Below, in pieces: positions 11,424 to 21,716 of a stretch of DNA of 64,000 nucleotides. The number at the start of each line of letters is the position of its first letter. Position 1 is the first letter of the stretch. Both the position numbers and the translations under genes were made by a program. Source of the DNA: Clarkia xantiana subsp. parviflora (taxonomy: Eukaryota > Streptophyta > Magnoliopsida > Myrtales > Onagraceae). Location of the stretch: assembly GCA_036873135.1 (NCBI GenBank), contig JAPTYO010000007.1, positions 7,546,763 to 7,610,762 of the forward strand, read 5' to 3'. The notes below the pieces were generated by a model. It was given only the letters and a program-made list of their open reading frames with translations. It was not told the origin of the DNA and made no database searches.

Positions 11424-12614
11424 GTGATACCACTGTATATACTATACGTATAATCAGATTAGTACAGTGTATACGTATAGTCAAGGAAAAATTGTTAGCT
11501 TGCTATTTATATGTTGTACCAAATTACTTTTGCCCTTATTTCAATTTTTTTTTTTTTTTTTGGTATTATACTCCTTACGTTTCAAAACATGTATGTAGTC
11601 ATTGCTCTTTTTTTAAATCGGACGGAAAACGTCAAATATTGGTGAATGGCGAAAATATTATTGTTTAAAGGGTTAATTTAAAAAAAATCAATTTTGAGTG
11701 CTTCACAAAAAATAATCTGAATTTTTTTCTTTACAAAAAAAAAACAAATTTAATTGTACAAAACTTAACAAAATGCAAAATATGCTAATTTTTATAAATA
11801 AGATCTGGGTTAAAACTGAGATTTTGAACCCGAGAGTTTCAACTCCTACTTGGGAATTTAATGCCACTCGTCTGATTTTGGTGGGGTTGCATGTATATAT
11901 AAGGGTTGATGCATGGACCCTTGCGTGAATGTAAATAAAGAATGAAAAAAAAAAAAAAAAATTTACGTACTTTACTGTGTGTTCATAAAGGTGTTTAGAA
12001 TTTTCAATATCATCTTGCAGTTATACTATTTTCATTCTGAATTGTGTTAATTAAATTTAGACATAATAATTCTGATAGTATGATACGTTTGGGTCATATG
12101 ATCATCTGGTATGATAATTTTTATTGATAATTTTTTATGGCAATATTTTAAAATGTTATTTGGTACATTTGTTAATCTAGCCATGACTCGATCCGTGAAC
12201 TAAATCTAACCCAAACCTGGTCGACCTATATGGGTCTAATCCATCATCAGGTTCGAGGTCTGGCCGAAAATTTAACTACCAAATAGCAATATTTCCAAAA
12301 TTTATAAAACCTCAAAATTACCAAAGCAAACTTGTTATACTAGTTGACAGCGTAGTTAGTCAATAGCTAAAAATAGGTGAAAAAGAGTGTGAAGCAGGGA
12401 TTGTATTTCTCCATCCACATAGCTATCCTGAAAACTAAACCACAACTTTATTTGGTTAAGTTCAAATCAAACCATCACTTTCACTTTGCTTCTTCTATGA
12501 TGCATTAATAATAATACTACTACTAGTACTAACAATAATAATAAGCTTCGCTTTAAATCCCATAAAATACATGATAATGATACATAATAATTGCTGCATC
12601 CATCTTCTTCATTA
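11424..12614. other. 3' flank of OCT7-like gene and promoter of the receptor kinase
   Basis: AT-rich DNA with several A or T homopolymers (11546-11561, 11945-11960). AATAAAG-like signals near 11933 could serve polyadenylation. No further gene or bounded repeat was recognised. The receptor-kinase promoter must lie in the last few hundred bases; no TATA box was assigned with confidence. Confidence 0.35.
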
Positions 12615-15600
12615 ATGCGTCTGCGGCGGCGTCTATCACACTCTGCATCATCATCGACGACGACAACCAGGAGGAGGACGGCGGCATCACTAATCATCCT
12701 CGTCTTCTTCTTCCTAGTCCGATTCATCGTCATTATAATCTGTTTATCATCAATAATCGCCGTACAAGCCCTCGCGATTCCTCAATCGCAAGCGCTGCTA
12801 AAATTCAAGCAATCCCTAGCCAACACCACCAGCCTCGCCAATTGGAAGAAATCGACTCACCCGTGCAGCGGTTGGTCGGGGATCCGCTGCCTGGCCAACA
12901 CTGACATCGTGTGGACTCTACAGCTGCAGGGGATAGGACTGACGGGGCGCGTCGACGTGGATGCGCTGGTTCCGTTGCCTCGATTGCGCAGCATCAGCCT
13001 CATGAACAATCATTTCAAAGGCGCATTTCCGCGATTCAACGCGCTCGGCGCGTTAAAAGCAATCTATATCTCGAATAACAAGTTCTCGGGCGATATTCCC
13101 GATGACGCCTTCGCCGGCATGAGATCTCTGAAGAAGGTGTACATGGCGAACAATGAGTTTACAGGTACCATCCCGTCCTCACTTACCTATCTATCAATGC
13201 TCTTGGAGTTGCGCCTCGAAGGAAACCGATTTGAAGGTCAAATTCCCAAGTTTCATCAGAAGCAGCAGATCCTACTCAAGCTGGTCAATGTTTCCCACAA
13301 CCGTTTGAGCGGTCCCATTCCGCAGAGCCTTAGTAGGATGGATGTATCCTCATTTTCGGGTAATTATAGGCACGAGCTTAACTAACATGGTGGACCGTAA
13401 TTCAAATAGATAGAATTTTCACCCGATAAATTATGAGAAAAAATGCGTCAAATTTTAGGATAGAAATAAAAACAATCAATATTTCTTATACAGACCTCAT
13501 TTTAGCTACACCTATAGGCATGAAGTTTGGATCATTTTTTTTTAAGAAATTACTAGTTCAACAACTTATGCAAAGTTGCAAACTGCTAACTCCGCCTAAT
13601 TTTTTTTAAACGTTGATGGGAATGCATGCACGTGATGAAGGCGCTTGTATATGCGCATAGGGACAAAACTATGATTTTTTTTTCTAATAGCAAGAATTGA
13701 GCTAAAGACACAATCAATATATAAAAAAATTAAATAAATAAATAAATCTGTGGCAAATCTAATACTCTAAAGAGACCAATTGAGAATGATTACATTTTTC
13801 AGGATAAAAAATACACATCACCAAAGATTGAGGGGAACAATTGCTTCCTCGCCCCCTTATTAGCCATCATCTTAGCTAGCAAATTACAAACTTTCTTTTT
13901 CTTTAAACAACTTTTTGAAAGTTTAGCTAGCACAAATCACATTTTTCACTAGCATAGGTAGCTACTTGCTTGAACAACAAGCCAAGACAACAAACGTGCA
14001 AGTTTCTATAATCATTTGATAGCAAACTAGATGGAGTTATCACATACTGCAACTTTATATAAGTTCAACTTATAATTTATACTAAAATAAAGCAAAACAA
14101 TCTAAACCCCAAAGTTTTACTAACTGCTAATTAACCCTATAATTAAAATGGGATGCTTGCTAATTATACATTATATATATGTGGCTGCAGGCAATGAAAA
14201 TCTGTGTGGAAAGCCTCTTGATCCTTGTGACTCATCCAACACCAAGAAAAAGAAGAAAAAAATCACCTGGAAAATTGCAACAGTTCTAATGGTAGCTTGC
14301 ATAGCCATAGGAGCCATGGTTATTGTAATAGCCATAATACTCCTCATCCACTCCAGGAGATCAAAACACCAACCCGACACCCCGACCCGACCCAACCCAA
14401 CAAACAACTCGTCACCCGCCACAAGCTGCTCCGCCTCCTCGACTACTAACGACCTACAAAGCCAATTATTAGCCGACAGCGTAGAAACAAGCAAACAAGA
14501 TGAAGATGATGATAATGAACTGTGTTTTGTGAGCAATAATGGTAATGAGATGAGGTTTGATTTGCAGCAGCTACTGAGAGCTCCTTCTGAGGTACTTGTT
14601 GATGTGGTGGGTGGAAGTTTGGGGTGTAATTCATATAAAACCAGTGTTAATAATGTGAAGTGGTTGGTGGTGAAAAGGTATAATAAACAGAAGATGGGGG
14701 TGATTAGTAGAGAAGAGTTTGAGGAGCATATGAGGAGGCTGGGGAGATTGAATCATCCTAATGTGGTTCCTCTAGTTGGGTACTATTACAGGAAAGATGA
14801 GAAGCTGCTTTTATATGACTATGTTCCGAACACATGCAGCTTGGCTACTTACCTTCACGGTGGTCATCACATACGTAAGTACTTCCTATCATTCATATAT
14901 ACATTGGTTTACCAAACTATAGGTTAGGTTGATATTAAAATGTTGATATTCAGTGTCTTAATTATTAGATTTGTTTCTTTCCACTTGTTTCGACTGATTT
15001 TAGCGTCAAAATTGACATCTTAAGCAAAAACATGTTGTTTTCCAATTTTCCAAAGTATCAGATTTATTGCTCATGGTTTAAGTTTATTCTTTATTTATGC
15101 TTAAAAAATATATTTTTGTTTCATTAATTTTTGTTCCAACAAATCTGATAATTGGGACACCGAATATCAACATTTTAAATCTATGATAACTACTAGCAAC
15201 ATGAACTATAGTTGGAACTGTTTTTAGGTTCTAAACTATTATTATTTGACCATCTATATAATTAAGGGTTAATTAACTTTGAAGGTGTATAAATTGCTAA
15301 CTGGATTTTTTTTAACAAATTGCAACCTGAACTTTTTATTTTAATGAAAATTTGTAATTTGTTAGCTCGATCTAATTTTTTGTTATTAGTGATAGCCTGA
15401 TAGATAAATTCGCGTGAACGTTACGTATCATCATAATTAAACTAGCAAGTTGTAAATTTCTCCAAAGTTCGGCTTGCAAATTACCCAGTTTTAGCTAAGT
15501 CTGAGCTCAACTAGTAAATTGTAAATTTCACAAAAGTTCAACTAATAATTATCCAAAATCAGTCATGTTTCAATTCGGAACCAGATCCACAGAAGTATAC

Positions 15601-16373
15601 AAACAGTTCTTAGTCTGGTTCATCCCTTGAAAACCTGATATGTTTGTAACCCTAATAATGAATGAATGAATTTAGGAAATAAGAAGGTGGAAGCAGGAGT
15701 AGAAGAATGGAAGTTAAGATTGAAGATCATCAAAGGGGTATGCAGGGGACTGCAATACCTCTACAGTGAGTTCCCAGACCAACTCATCCCCCATGGCCAC
15801 CTCAAATCCTCCAATGTCCTTCTACAACATCACACCAACAACTCACAATTAATCGAGCCGCTACTAACCGACTGCACCTTGGCCCCCGTCACAAACCCGA
15901 ACTACATCCATCAGCTCATGACCGCATATCGATCCCCTGAATCATCACATCATCAACAGGTCTCAAACAAGTCCGACATCTGGTGCCTCGGAACACTCGT
16001 ATTGGAGCTCCTTACTGGCAAATTCCCGTCACAATTATACATCAATTATCAATCATCTGACGAGCAGGACGAGGAAGAGGTCGACTTGTCGACATGGGTC
16101 GCCTCGCATTATCGTTTCTCCGGAAATATCGAAAATGTACTGGACAAAGAGATATTTGGGGTCACAAAGATGTGTTGCATATGCAAGGGCCAGGTGATGA
16201 AGCTTCTGGAGATAGGGTTAAGTTGTTGCGAAAAGGATGTGCATAGAAGATCGAGTATCGAGCAGGTTGTACACAAAGTTGAACAGTTGACGGACCACGA
16301 TTGCCGTAATTTGGATACTGCTAGTAGTAATGCCAGTGTTGATCCGGATCGAGCAAGTGCTACAACAATATGA
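12615..16373 (+). CDS. pollen receptor-like kinase (PRK-type LRR receptor, degenerate kinase motifs)
   Basis: Three exons (12615-13359, 14191-14874, 15676-16373) give 708 aa. The first in-frame ATG is 12615. A basic Ser/Thr-rich segment precedes a hydrophobic signal anchor at about residues 23-52. Next come the LRRNT domain (QALLKFKQSL, then CSGWSGIRC) and about five LRRs such as LRSISLMNNHFKGAFP and LKKVYMANNEFTGTIP. A second membrane helix (IATVLMVACIAIGAMVIVIA) is followed by an acidic stretch and a kinase domain. The invariant Lys is kept in VVKRY. The HRD position reads HGHLKSSN and the DFG position reads TDCT, as in several PRKs regarded as pseudokinases. PRKs act at the pollen-tube plasma membrane with ROPGEFs and in perception of attractant peptides; assignment to one PRK number is not possible by eye. 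Confidence 0.88.
14925..15236. mobile_element. family A miniature element in intron 2 of the receptor kinase
   Basis: Family landmarks AAAATGTTGATATTCAG, TTCGACTGATTTTAGCGTC, GGGACACCGAATATCAAC and TAGTTGGAACTGTTTTTAGG are present in the expected inverted arrangement. The left terminus is truncated near the GTAAGT donor at 14875 and the right end reads TTTTTAGGTTCTAAAC. It makes up nearly half of the intron. Confidence 0.7.
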
Positions 16374-16439
16374 CTCTTCTCATTCTATTCATCTCAACTC
16401 GAAAACTACAAGCGGAAGAAAACGAAAGAGAAACTGTAA

Positions 16440-17200
16440 GGGCTGGGCTGATCCGGTGTGAGTGGGGATAAGTCTAAGTGTGGAGCAAGTATGCTACGGG
16501 TGCTACCCTCCTAGGACCACCCGACGAAAACAAAACAAATATATGTTCGGGTATTTATCATTGTGTTGATGTTGAAGATCCTGTTGATAAAAGCGAGTAC
16601 TGCTGGATTCGATACCTGATTGCCAGAAACTCAGAGTTCATCAATCTGAGGCTGACTGTATGATCCATCCAGGTAACATTGTAAACCACGGCCATTGATT
16701 GCAAGACATTGCCATAGAGCAGAGGTACCTTCAGGCACATGTTGTACAATTGGAATGGACTTGGGAATAGGTACCATTGAAGAACTGCAGAATCGGTGTG
16801 CAATCTTTTGACCATTTACTACATTTAAATTACACACCGATTTGGTGTGGAAACTTGTATACACACCGATTTGTTTGTATGCAGTTTTGGTTTTTCTTGT
16901 AGTGATTAACAACGAATAGAGATCTACAAGCATAGCTTGGAGTGGCAATGGTGAAGTGTCAATGGCTCTGATACCGTGAACGAATCTCAAACAAACCACA
17001 TAGGAAGAAAATGAAAGCAGTGTTCTAGTATTTACAATCTGATTTGGCCAAAAAAAGTATTTTAGAAGGTTATATAAAGAAGGTTATATAATGGAAGAGT
17101 TATAATCCTTGTATTGTTTTCATATTGACAACATTGTATTAATGCTTACATCATTGTACTGATCAGATACTCTTTTATACTCTATATCATACTCTTATAA
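16440..17200 (-). mobile_element. copia-like LTR retrotransposon remnant (PBS region), interrupted
   Basis: On the reverse strand GGTATCAGAGCCATT (starting at 16976) matches the classic primer-binding site for initiator-methionine tRNA found directly after plant Ty1/copia LTRs. Sequence to its right (16978 to about 17200) would be the LTR. Sequence to its left, to about 16560, has a broken open frame (SALWQCLAINGRG and so on). No intact reverse transcriptase or integrase remains. A short CACTA-like end is inserted at 16904. Confidence 0.5.
16790..16904. mobile_element. CACTA-type terminus with subterminal ACACACCGATT repeats
   Basis: The right end reads TTTTTCTTGTAGTG, the reverse of the canonical CACTACAAGAAAA end of plant CACTA (EnSpm) elements. 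Inside it the motif ACACACCGATT or its complement recurs four times, as expected of transposase-binding subterminal repeats. The opposite end is degraded near 16785, so this is a very short internal-deletion derivative. Confidence 0.55.
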
Positions 17201-19586
17201 AAAAAATTCATGTTTCCAAATGGATTTCGATCAAACAATGTGTTTGATGTAACTAGAAAAAAGGCAGTAAAAATTATCAGGAGCCGGCTGTTAAGAGCTC
17301 TAATATCATCTTAAAATTAAGACTTGTGTTCTAATAAACTGTCTCAAAAACTAGAACTTGGCATTTAATACACTCTTATACATACTTTCATTCAAGATGT
17401 GGAAGCTGATCTACACATCTATGGCGGAGCCTTCTTATGCTATTTTTAAGAGCGCTTATACCAGTGTGTTTGACTCTGAAATCTCAAGTTTGAATCTTCT
17501 TTGGAACCTCACCTCACGATAACCTGATTAAAATATAATGTCTCGTAAGTAAAACTTGAGTATAACGAGCCGATCGACCTCTTAACTATACTAGATTACC
17601 GGTGGTGCTACGTTGACGGACATGTGCATGCGCATGTTGTTCACTAAATATGGTCGTAAAAATACATACACCGTAAAAAGAGAGCACAAACATTACGTAG
17701 CAGGATAAGTCTAGGGCCACCACTACTAGCTCATTTGTTTCGTGGCAAAAAGTTTAAGAAATATTTTATAACTTTTAAGTATCTCATTTTTACATATGGT
17801 TACAATCTATAACTAACTTTTTTTATTTTTGCATTCAAATAGCTTGCTTTTGTTACCAAGAGTAAAAAGTACAAATAAGAATTGCTTGCTATTATTCTCA
17901 AATACCTAAATGTTAAAAAAAAAAAAAAAAATCAAATATATATATCACCTATTTTAATAAGAAATATCAATTTTTTTTTGCCAAATATATCAACTAAATT
18001 CACTATATACATATTTGCTATATACATATTTGCTAGTTCATTATATACATTTATTATTAATGGCCAATATAAATATATACATTTATTAAGCATGCAAAAT
18101 GCTTATCTCTAAAAACCCCAGCTTTGAACCAATTGGTAGAACGAGTTGTATTAGGCTAGCAATTTGGGCCTGACACGATAGGCCGACACGATAATACGAT
18201 AGTTATATGTAAATATTGAGTAATTTTAAAATTTTAGCTTAAAATTTGTTATATATATATTTTTTTTATTCAATTTACTCTAGATTTTTTCATGCTGATT
18301 TTTCATGTTAGGTCAGATTTGGGCTGACACTAAAACATGACACGAACCTAGCACGACACGAACCAGCACGACCCACATGAATTGTCAACTATAAGTTGTA
18401 TTTTTAGGGACAATCCGAAACATCTCATTAGGAAGGCTTTAATTAAGCCTTTAACCTTAATGGTCACGAGTAATGTTGTATTATATATATAAAAAAATAA
18501 ATTAAAATAGTAAAATTAAAAGACCCGGCTAGCTAACAAATTAACCACAAGATGCGGAAAATACAAATTACCCATCTTGCGGATAAAATGACACGGTAGC
18601 CATTAATACAACTTCATTTATAGAAATAGCACATCAACAGTCAACACTCAATTCTATAATGCTTTCCGTTTCATTCATTATTATTCATACAGTTATAAAT
18701 TTATAATTATGTATGTATCCTGTCACTTCACGTATCGGTCAATATTTTACAATTATATGTTGATTTAATTAAAAAAAAAATCGACCAACTAGTCAACGAA
18801 TTGCAATTTTTAAGGATAAATATGAGCTTGAATTTTGATTTAAATTATTATATTAAAAAATATAATAAATTACTAAAAAAAAGCATGTACATATAGTTGC
18901 AAATCTAACACGAAATTAAACTAATTGCATTATAAACAAGCACGATATATACTTGTTGTAAAAACGTCAGATTTTTATAGTAGCGTTATTTTTTTTCGTT
19001 ATGATCATCGATGATCTAGTTATGCATGAAATGGATCATAAATGCCACGTTGAAAGTCATGTCATGAATTTATAAAACTACATTTATTTAATTAATATAT
19101 TCAATTATAATTTGAAATTTTTTAATCATACATATTTGTTCTATTTAAGTATAAATTAAAAAAGTTAGGGATGAATTCCATTTAATTATACATAAGACAT
19201 TAAAATTAGTTTTCATCACTATTTTGTAAATGTAAAATATTATCATATTTTACGATTTATCAAAATAAATTATAGAAAATTGGTATTTGCAAAAAAAGAG
19301 TATGCACTTAATGGGATTGCAATTTTTTCTAAAACAAAAGGAAAGTCAAAAAATATATTTTGATGTCTACGACTCTTATTGCAAAAATAATCCATTGTTC
19401 AAATTTGATGTAATTGGTAGTTAAATAGAAACCACTTTATTATGTAAATAAATATTTATTATATTATAGTTACATTTTAATATAATAAATATTATTGAAT
19501 AAATGGGAAAATATACTTTTTTTTGTCAAAGGAAAATATATTAAAAATACTAGAAACTACAATGTAGAAAATATAAGAATATAATT
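17200..19586. other. gene-free AT-rich stretch with decayed repeats
   Basis: No coding region of family-typical content was found. Retroelement-like crumbs occur near 17290 and 17460. At 18155-18200 and 18310-18385 oppositely oriented GACACGA/GCACGA clusters resemble the ends of a decayed hAT-type miniature element. The rest is AT-rich. Confidence 0.35.
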
Positions 19587-19993
19587 TGTTAGAATCCACG
19601 TTGGACCGAGCCAAGTCCAACAGGCTAGTAGAGATCAATCATATATGTAAGTGAGGTTCTATATGTACTGCTCTATTGTACAGATAGGAGGAGGTGACAC
19701 ACTTACTTACTTATGTTATTTCAACATTCCCTCTCACCGTGAGGGCTCTCTGATTTTAATCAGACCATCTCCTAGGCCCAGGCCCGACTCGGGCTTTAAT
19801 AACATGTTAGAATCCACATTGGGCCGAGCCAAGTCCAACAGGCCAGCAGAGATCAATCATATATGCAAGTGGGGTTCCATCCTAAAACCAATTGGTGATA
19901 GGAGGAGGTGGCTCACTTACTTATGTACTGCTCTATTGTACAGATACCAACCGGTGTGGTACTCCAGACTCACGGTTAATGTCTATTTCAACA
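19587..19993 (+). mobile_element. TRIM-like miniature LTR retrotransposon or paired LTR remnant
   Basis: Two direct repeats start TGTTAGAATCCAC, at 19587 and 19805, share GAGCCAAGTCCAACAGGC and ATCAATCATATATG, and both end in TTTCAACA (19726 and 19993). That is the TG...CA structure of LTRs. Only 78 bp lie between them, too little for gag-pol. Flanks TAATT (19582-19586) and TAAAT (19994-19998) could be a 5-bp target duplication with one change. The first LTR has an internal deletion (140 versus 189 bp). No primer-binding site was recognised in the 78-bp interior, so a recombined pair of LTRs is equally possible. Confidence 0.55.
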
Positions 19994-20619
19994 TAAATAA
20001 ATTAAAAATATTTTTTAATAGATGACATGGTTATCAACATGGCAATGATAATTTATCTCACGCGTGATCGCATCACTTAATGAAAAAAATATTGGTATTA
20101 AAAAAAGTGACATTTTTGCGAAAAGTTTATAAAATGTGCTTGTTGATGCAATTACTTTAAGTTTGTGCTATTCTTGCAATAATTCTCATGCCTCTTTCTT
20201 TTTTTCAATTTACCCATAAATATCTAATTTCCTGAAGGAGAATTATATTTGTTTAGATTTATATTATATTAGCATGCATATATGTACATGATTTGCTTAT
20301 ATATTTCTTACTCGTCTCCATGTCGTCGAGCTTATAAAGTTGTAATTAATAATTATTTAAATAAATTTGAAAGATATGCATGCAAATATATAAAAGTGTT
20401 GACTTGGTCAAAGTATATATATATATATATATATCAAACTATATTATTTAATAATACCAGAAAGATTGTTTGTACTTTGTACCACCTTGGTCTAAAAACA
20501 ATATAAATTGGATGGATATGCATGGACGGACTTCTCATCGATTAAATCACCGCATACTAGGTAGCAAAGCTAGCTAGCTGACACGTACATTTAACTAAAT
20601 TTTAATTAAGACAAAATTC

Positions 20620-20621
<2 letters not shown>

Positions 20622-20697
<76 letters not shown>
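20622..20697. repeat. long (TA)n microsatellite
   Basis: About 76 bases of uninterrupted TA dinucleotides (roughly 38 units), with shorter (TA)n tracts nearby at about 20418-20434 and 20768-20786. Such tracts mutate fast and can extrude as cruciforms, and they are often mis-sized in assemblies. Confidence 0.9.
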
Positions 20698-20701
<4 letters not shown>

Positions 20702-20908
20702 TTCTTTTATTTGCATACATGGTAGAGGTAGAGACAAGAACGTCACTAATTGATAAAGGTCTAACATATATATATATATATATATACACACTAGTGATTG
20801 ACCGGGACATTATGCTGTGCACGATATTTCCTAAAATATAATAGCTTTTTTTATTTCCACATAGAAAATAATTATTGTATTTTTTTTGCCAAGTGATTTA
20901 ATTACAGC

Positions 20909-21340
20909 TACTATTAGAAAAAGAATTTTAAATGACTTTTCATTGACGATGCTTGCTTAAGTGTCGCAAACATATTCCCAATAATCAAATTTATTTAAAT
21001 TTGGTGATGCTTCGAAGTAAACTCGTTTCTTCTTGTATTATTTCGACGTTTTTCAAAGCGTCGTTAAGTTTTAGTTAGGTAACACAATTTTCAAGTAAAA
21101 AATATTTGTAACGAAGCTTAGTTGTGTTGTTATTTGCATGCATCGCGACACAAGCAAAAACGTCAAGTCTTTTAAAAGTTTAACAACGCTGTTCCAAAGC
21201 GTCGTAGAGTTTATTACGACGTTGATCATAAACGACATATCGATTTGTGTCGCTACAAGCGTCACTAGCTTCATATCGACACAATTTAGCGTCGCGATAA
21301 GTTAATTATAAAGTTGCAACAATCTATTTTTCTTGTAGTG
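20909..21340. mobile_element. short non-autonomous CACTA-type element
   Basis: The right end is TTTTTCTTGTAGTG at 21327-21340, the complement of the CACTA consensus. The left end TACTATTAGAAAAA at 20909 is a decayed version (11 of 14 matching). The interior is full of GACGC/GCGTC motifs such as AAGCGTCG and GTGTCGC in both orientations, typical CACTA subterminal repeats. The 3-bp flanks AGC and AGT agree at two positions. No transposase sequence is present. Confidence 0.65.
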
Positions 21341-21652
21341 AGTATTCAAAATTAAATAATATATAATAAATCTATTTATAAATATTAAAATAATATAACA
21401 TATTTTCTTACGTAGAATAAATTAAGTTTAGAATTGTCAGATACATCATCAAATATTATAAACTTTAAAATTGAAAATTACATATTTCTATTTTTAACAA
21501 ATTAAATAATGATAATTATATTTGTTTAGGCAAACACCACGGCAGTGCGTATGAGTCCACTAACTAGCTATCAAAAATTAGAGCTGTAAAAACCTCATTT
21601 GAAAACTACACAATTGCTTTCACGGCATACAAGATCACACGCTTGCTTATAT

Positions 21653-21660
21653 TATAAATA
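21653..21660 (+). promoter_or_regulatory. TATA box of the legumain gene
   Basis: TATAAATA lies 57 bases upstream of the legumain start codon, leaving room for a short leader that starts near 21685. It is the best TATA match in the preceding 300 bases. Confidence 0.6.
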
Positions 21661-21716
21661 GAGCACCAAAACTCAATTACCAAACGTAAATCATAATTAC
21701 TTTCAATTTCTCGAAA

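Noticed and set aside
16631..16999. 122-codon reverse frame near the receptor-kinase 3' end as a host gene
   Set aside because: It starts beside a copia-type primer-binding site and is interrupted by a CACTA-like end, so it is best explained as retrotransposon debris.
20595..20822. 75-codon frame rich in Ile-Tyr
   Set aside because: It is the translation of the (TA)n microsatellite.
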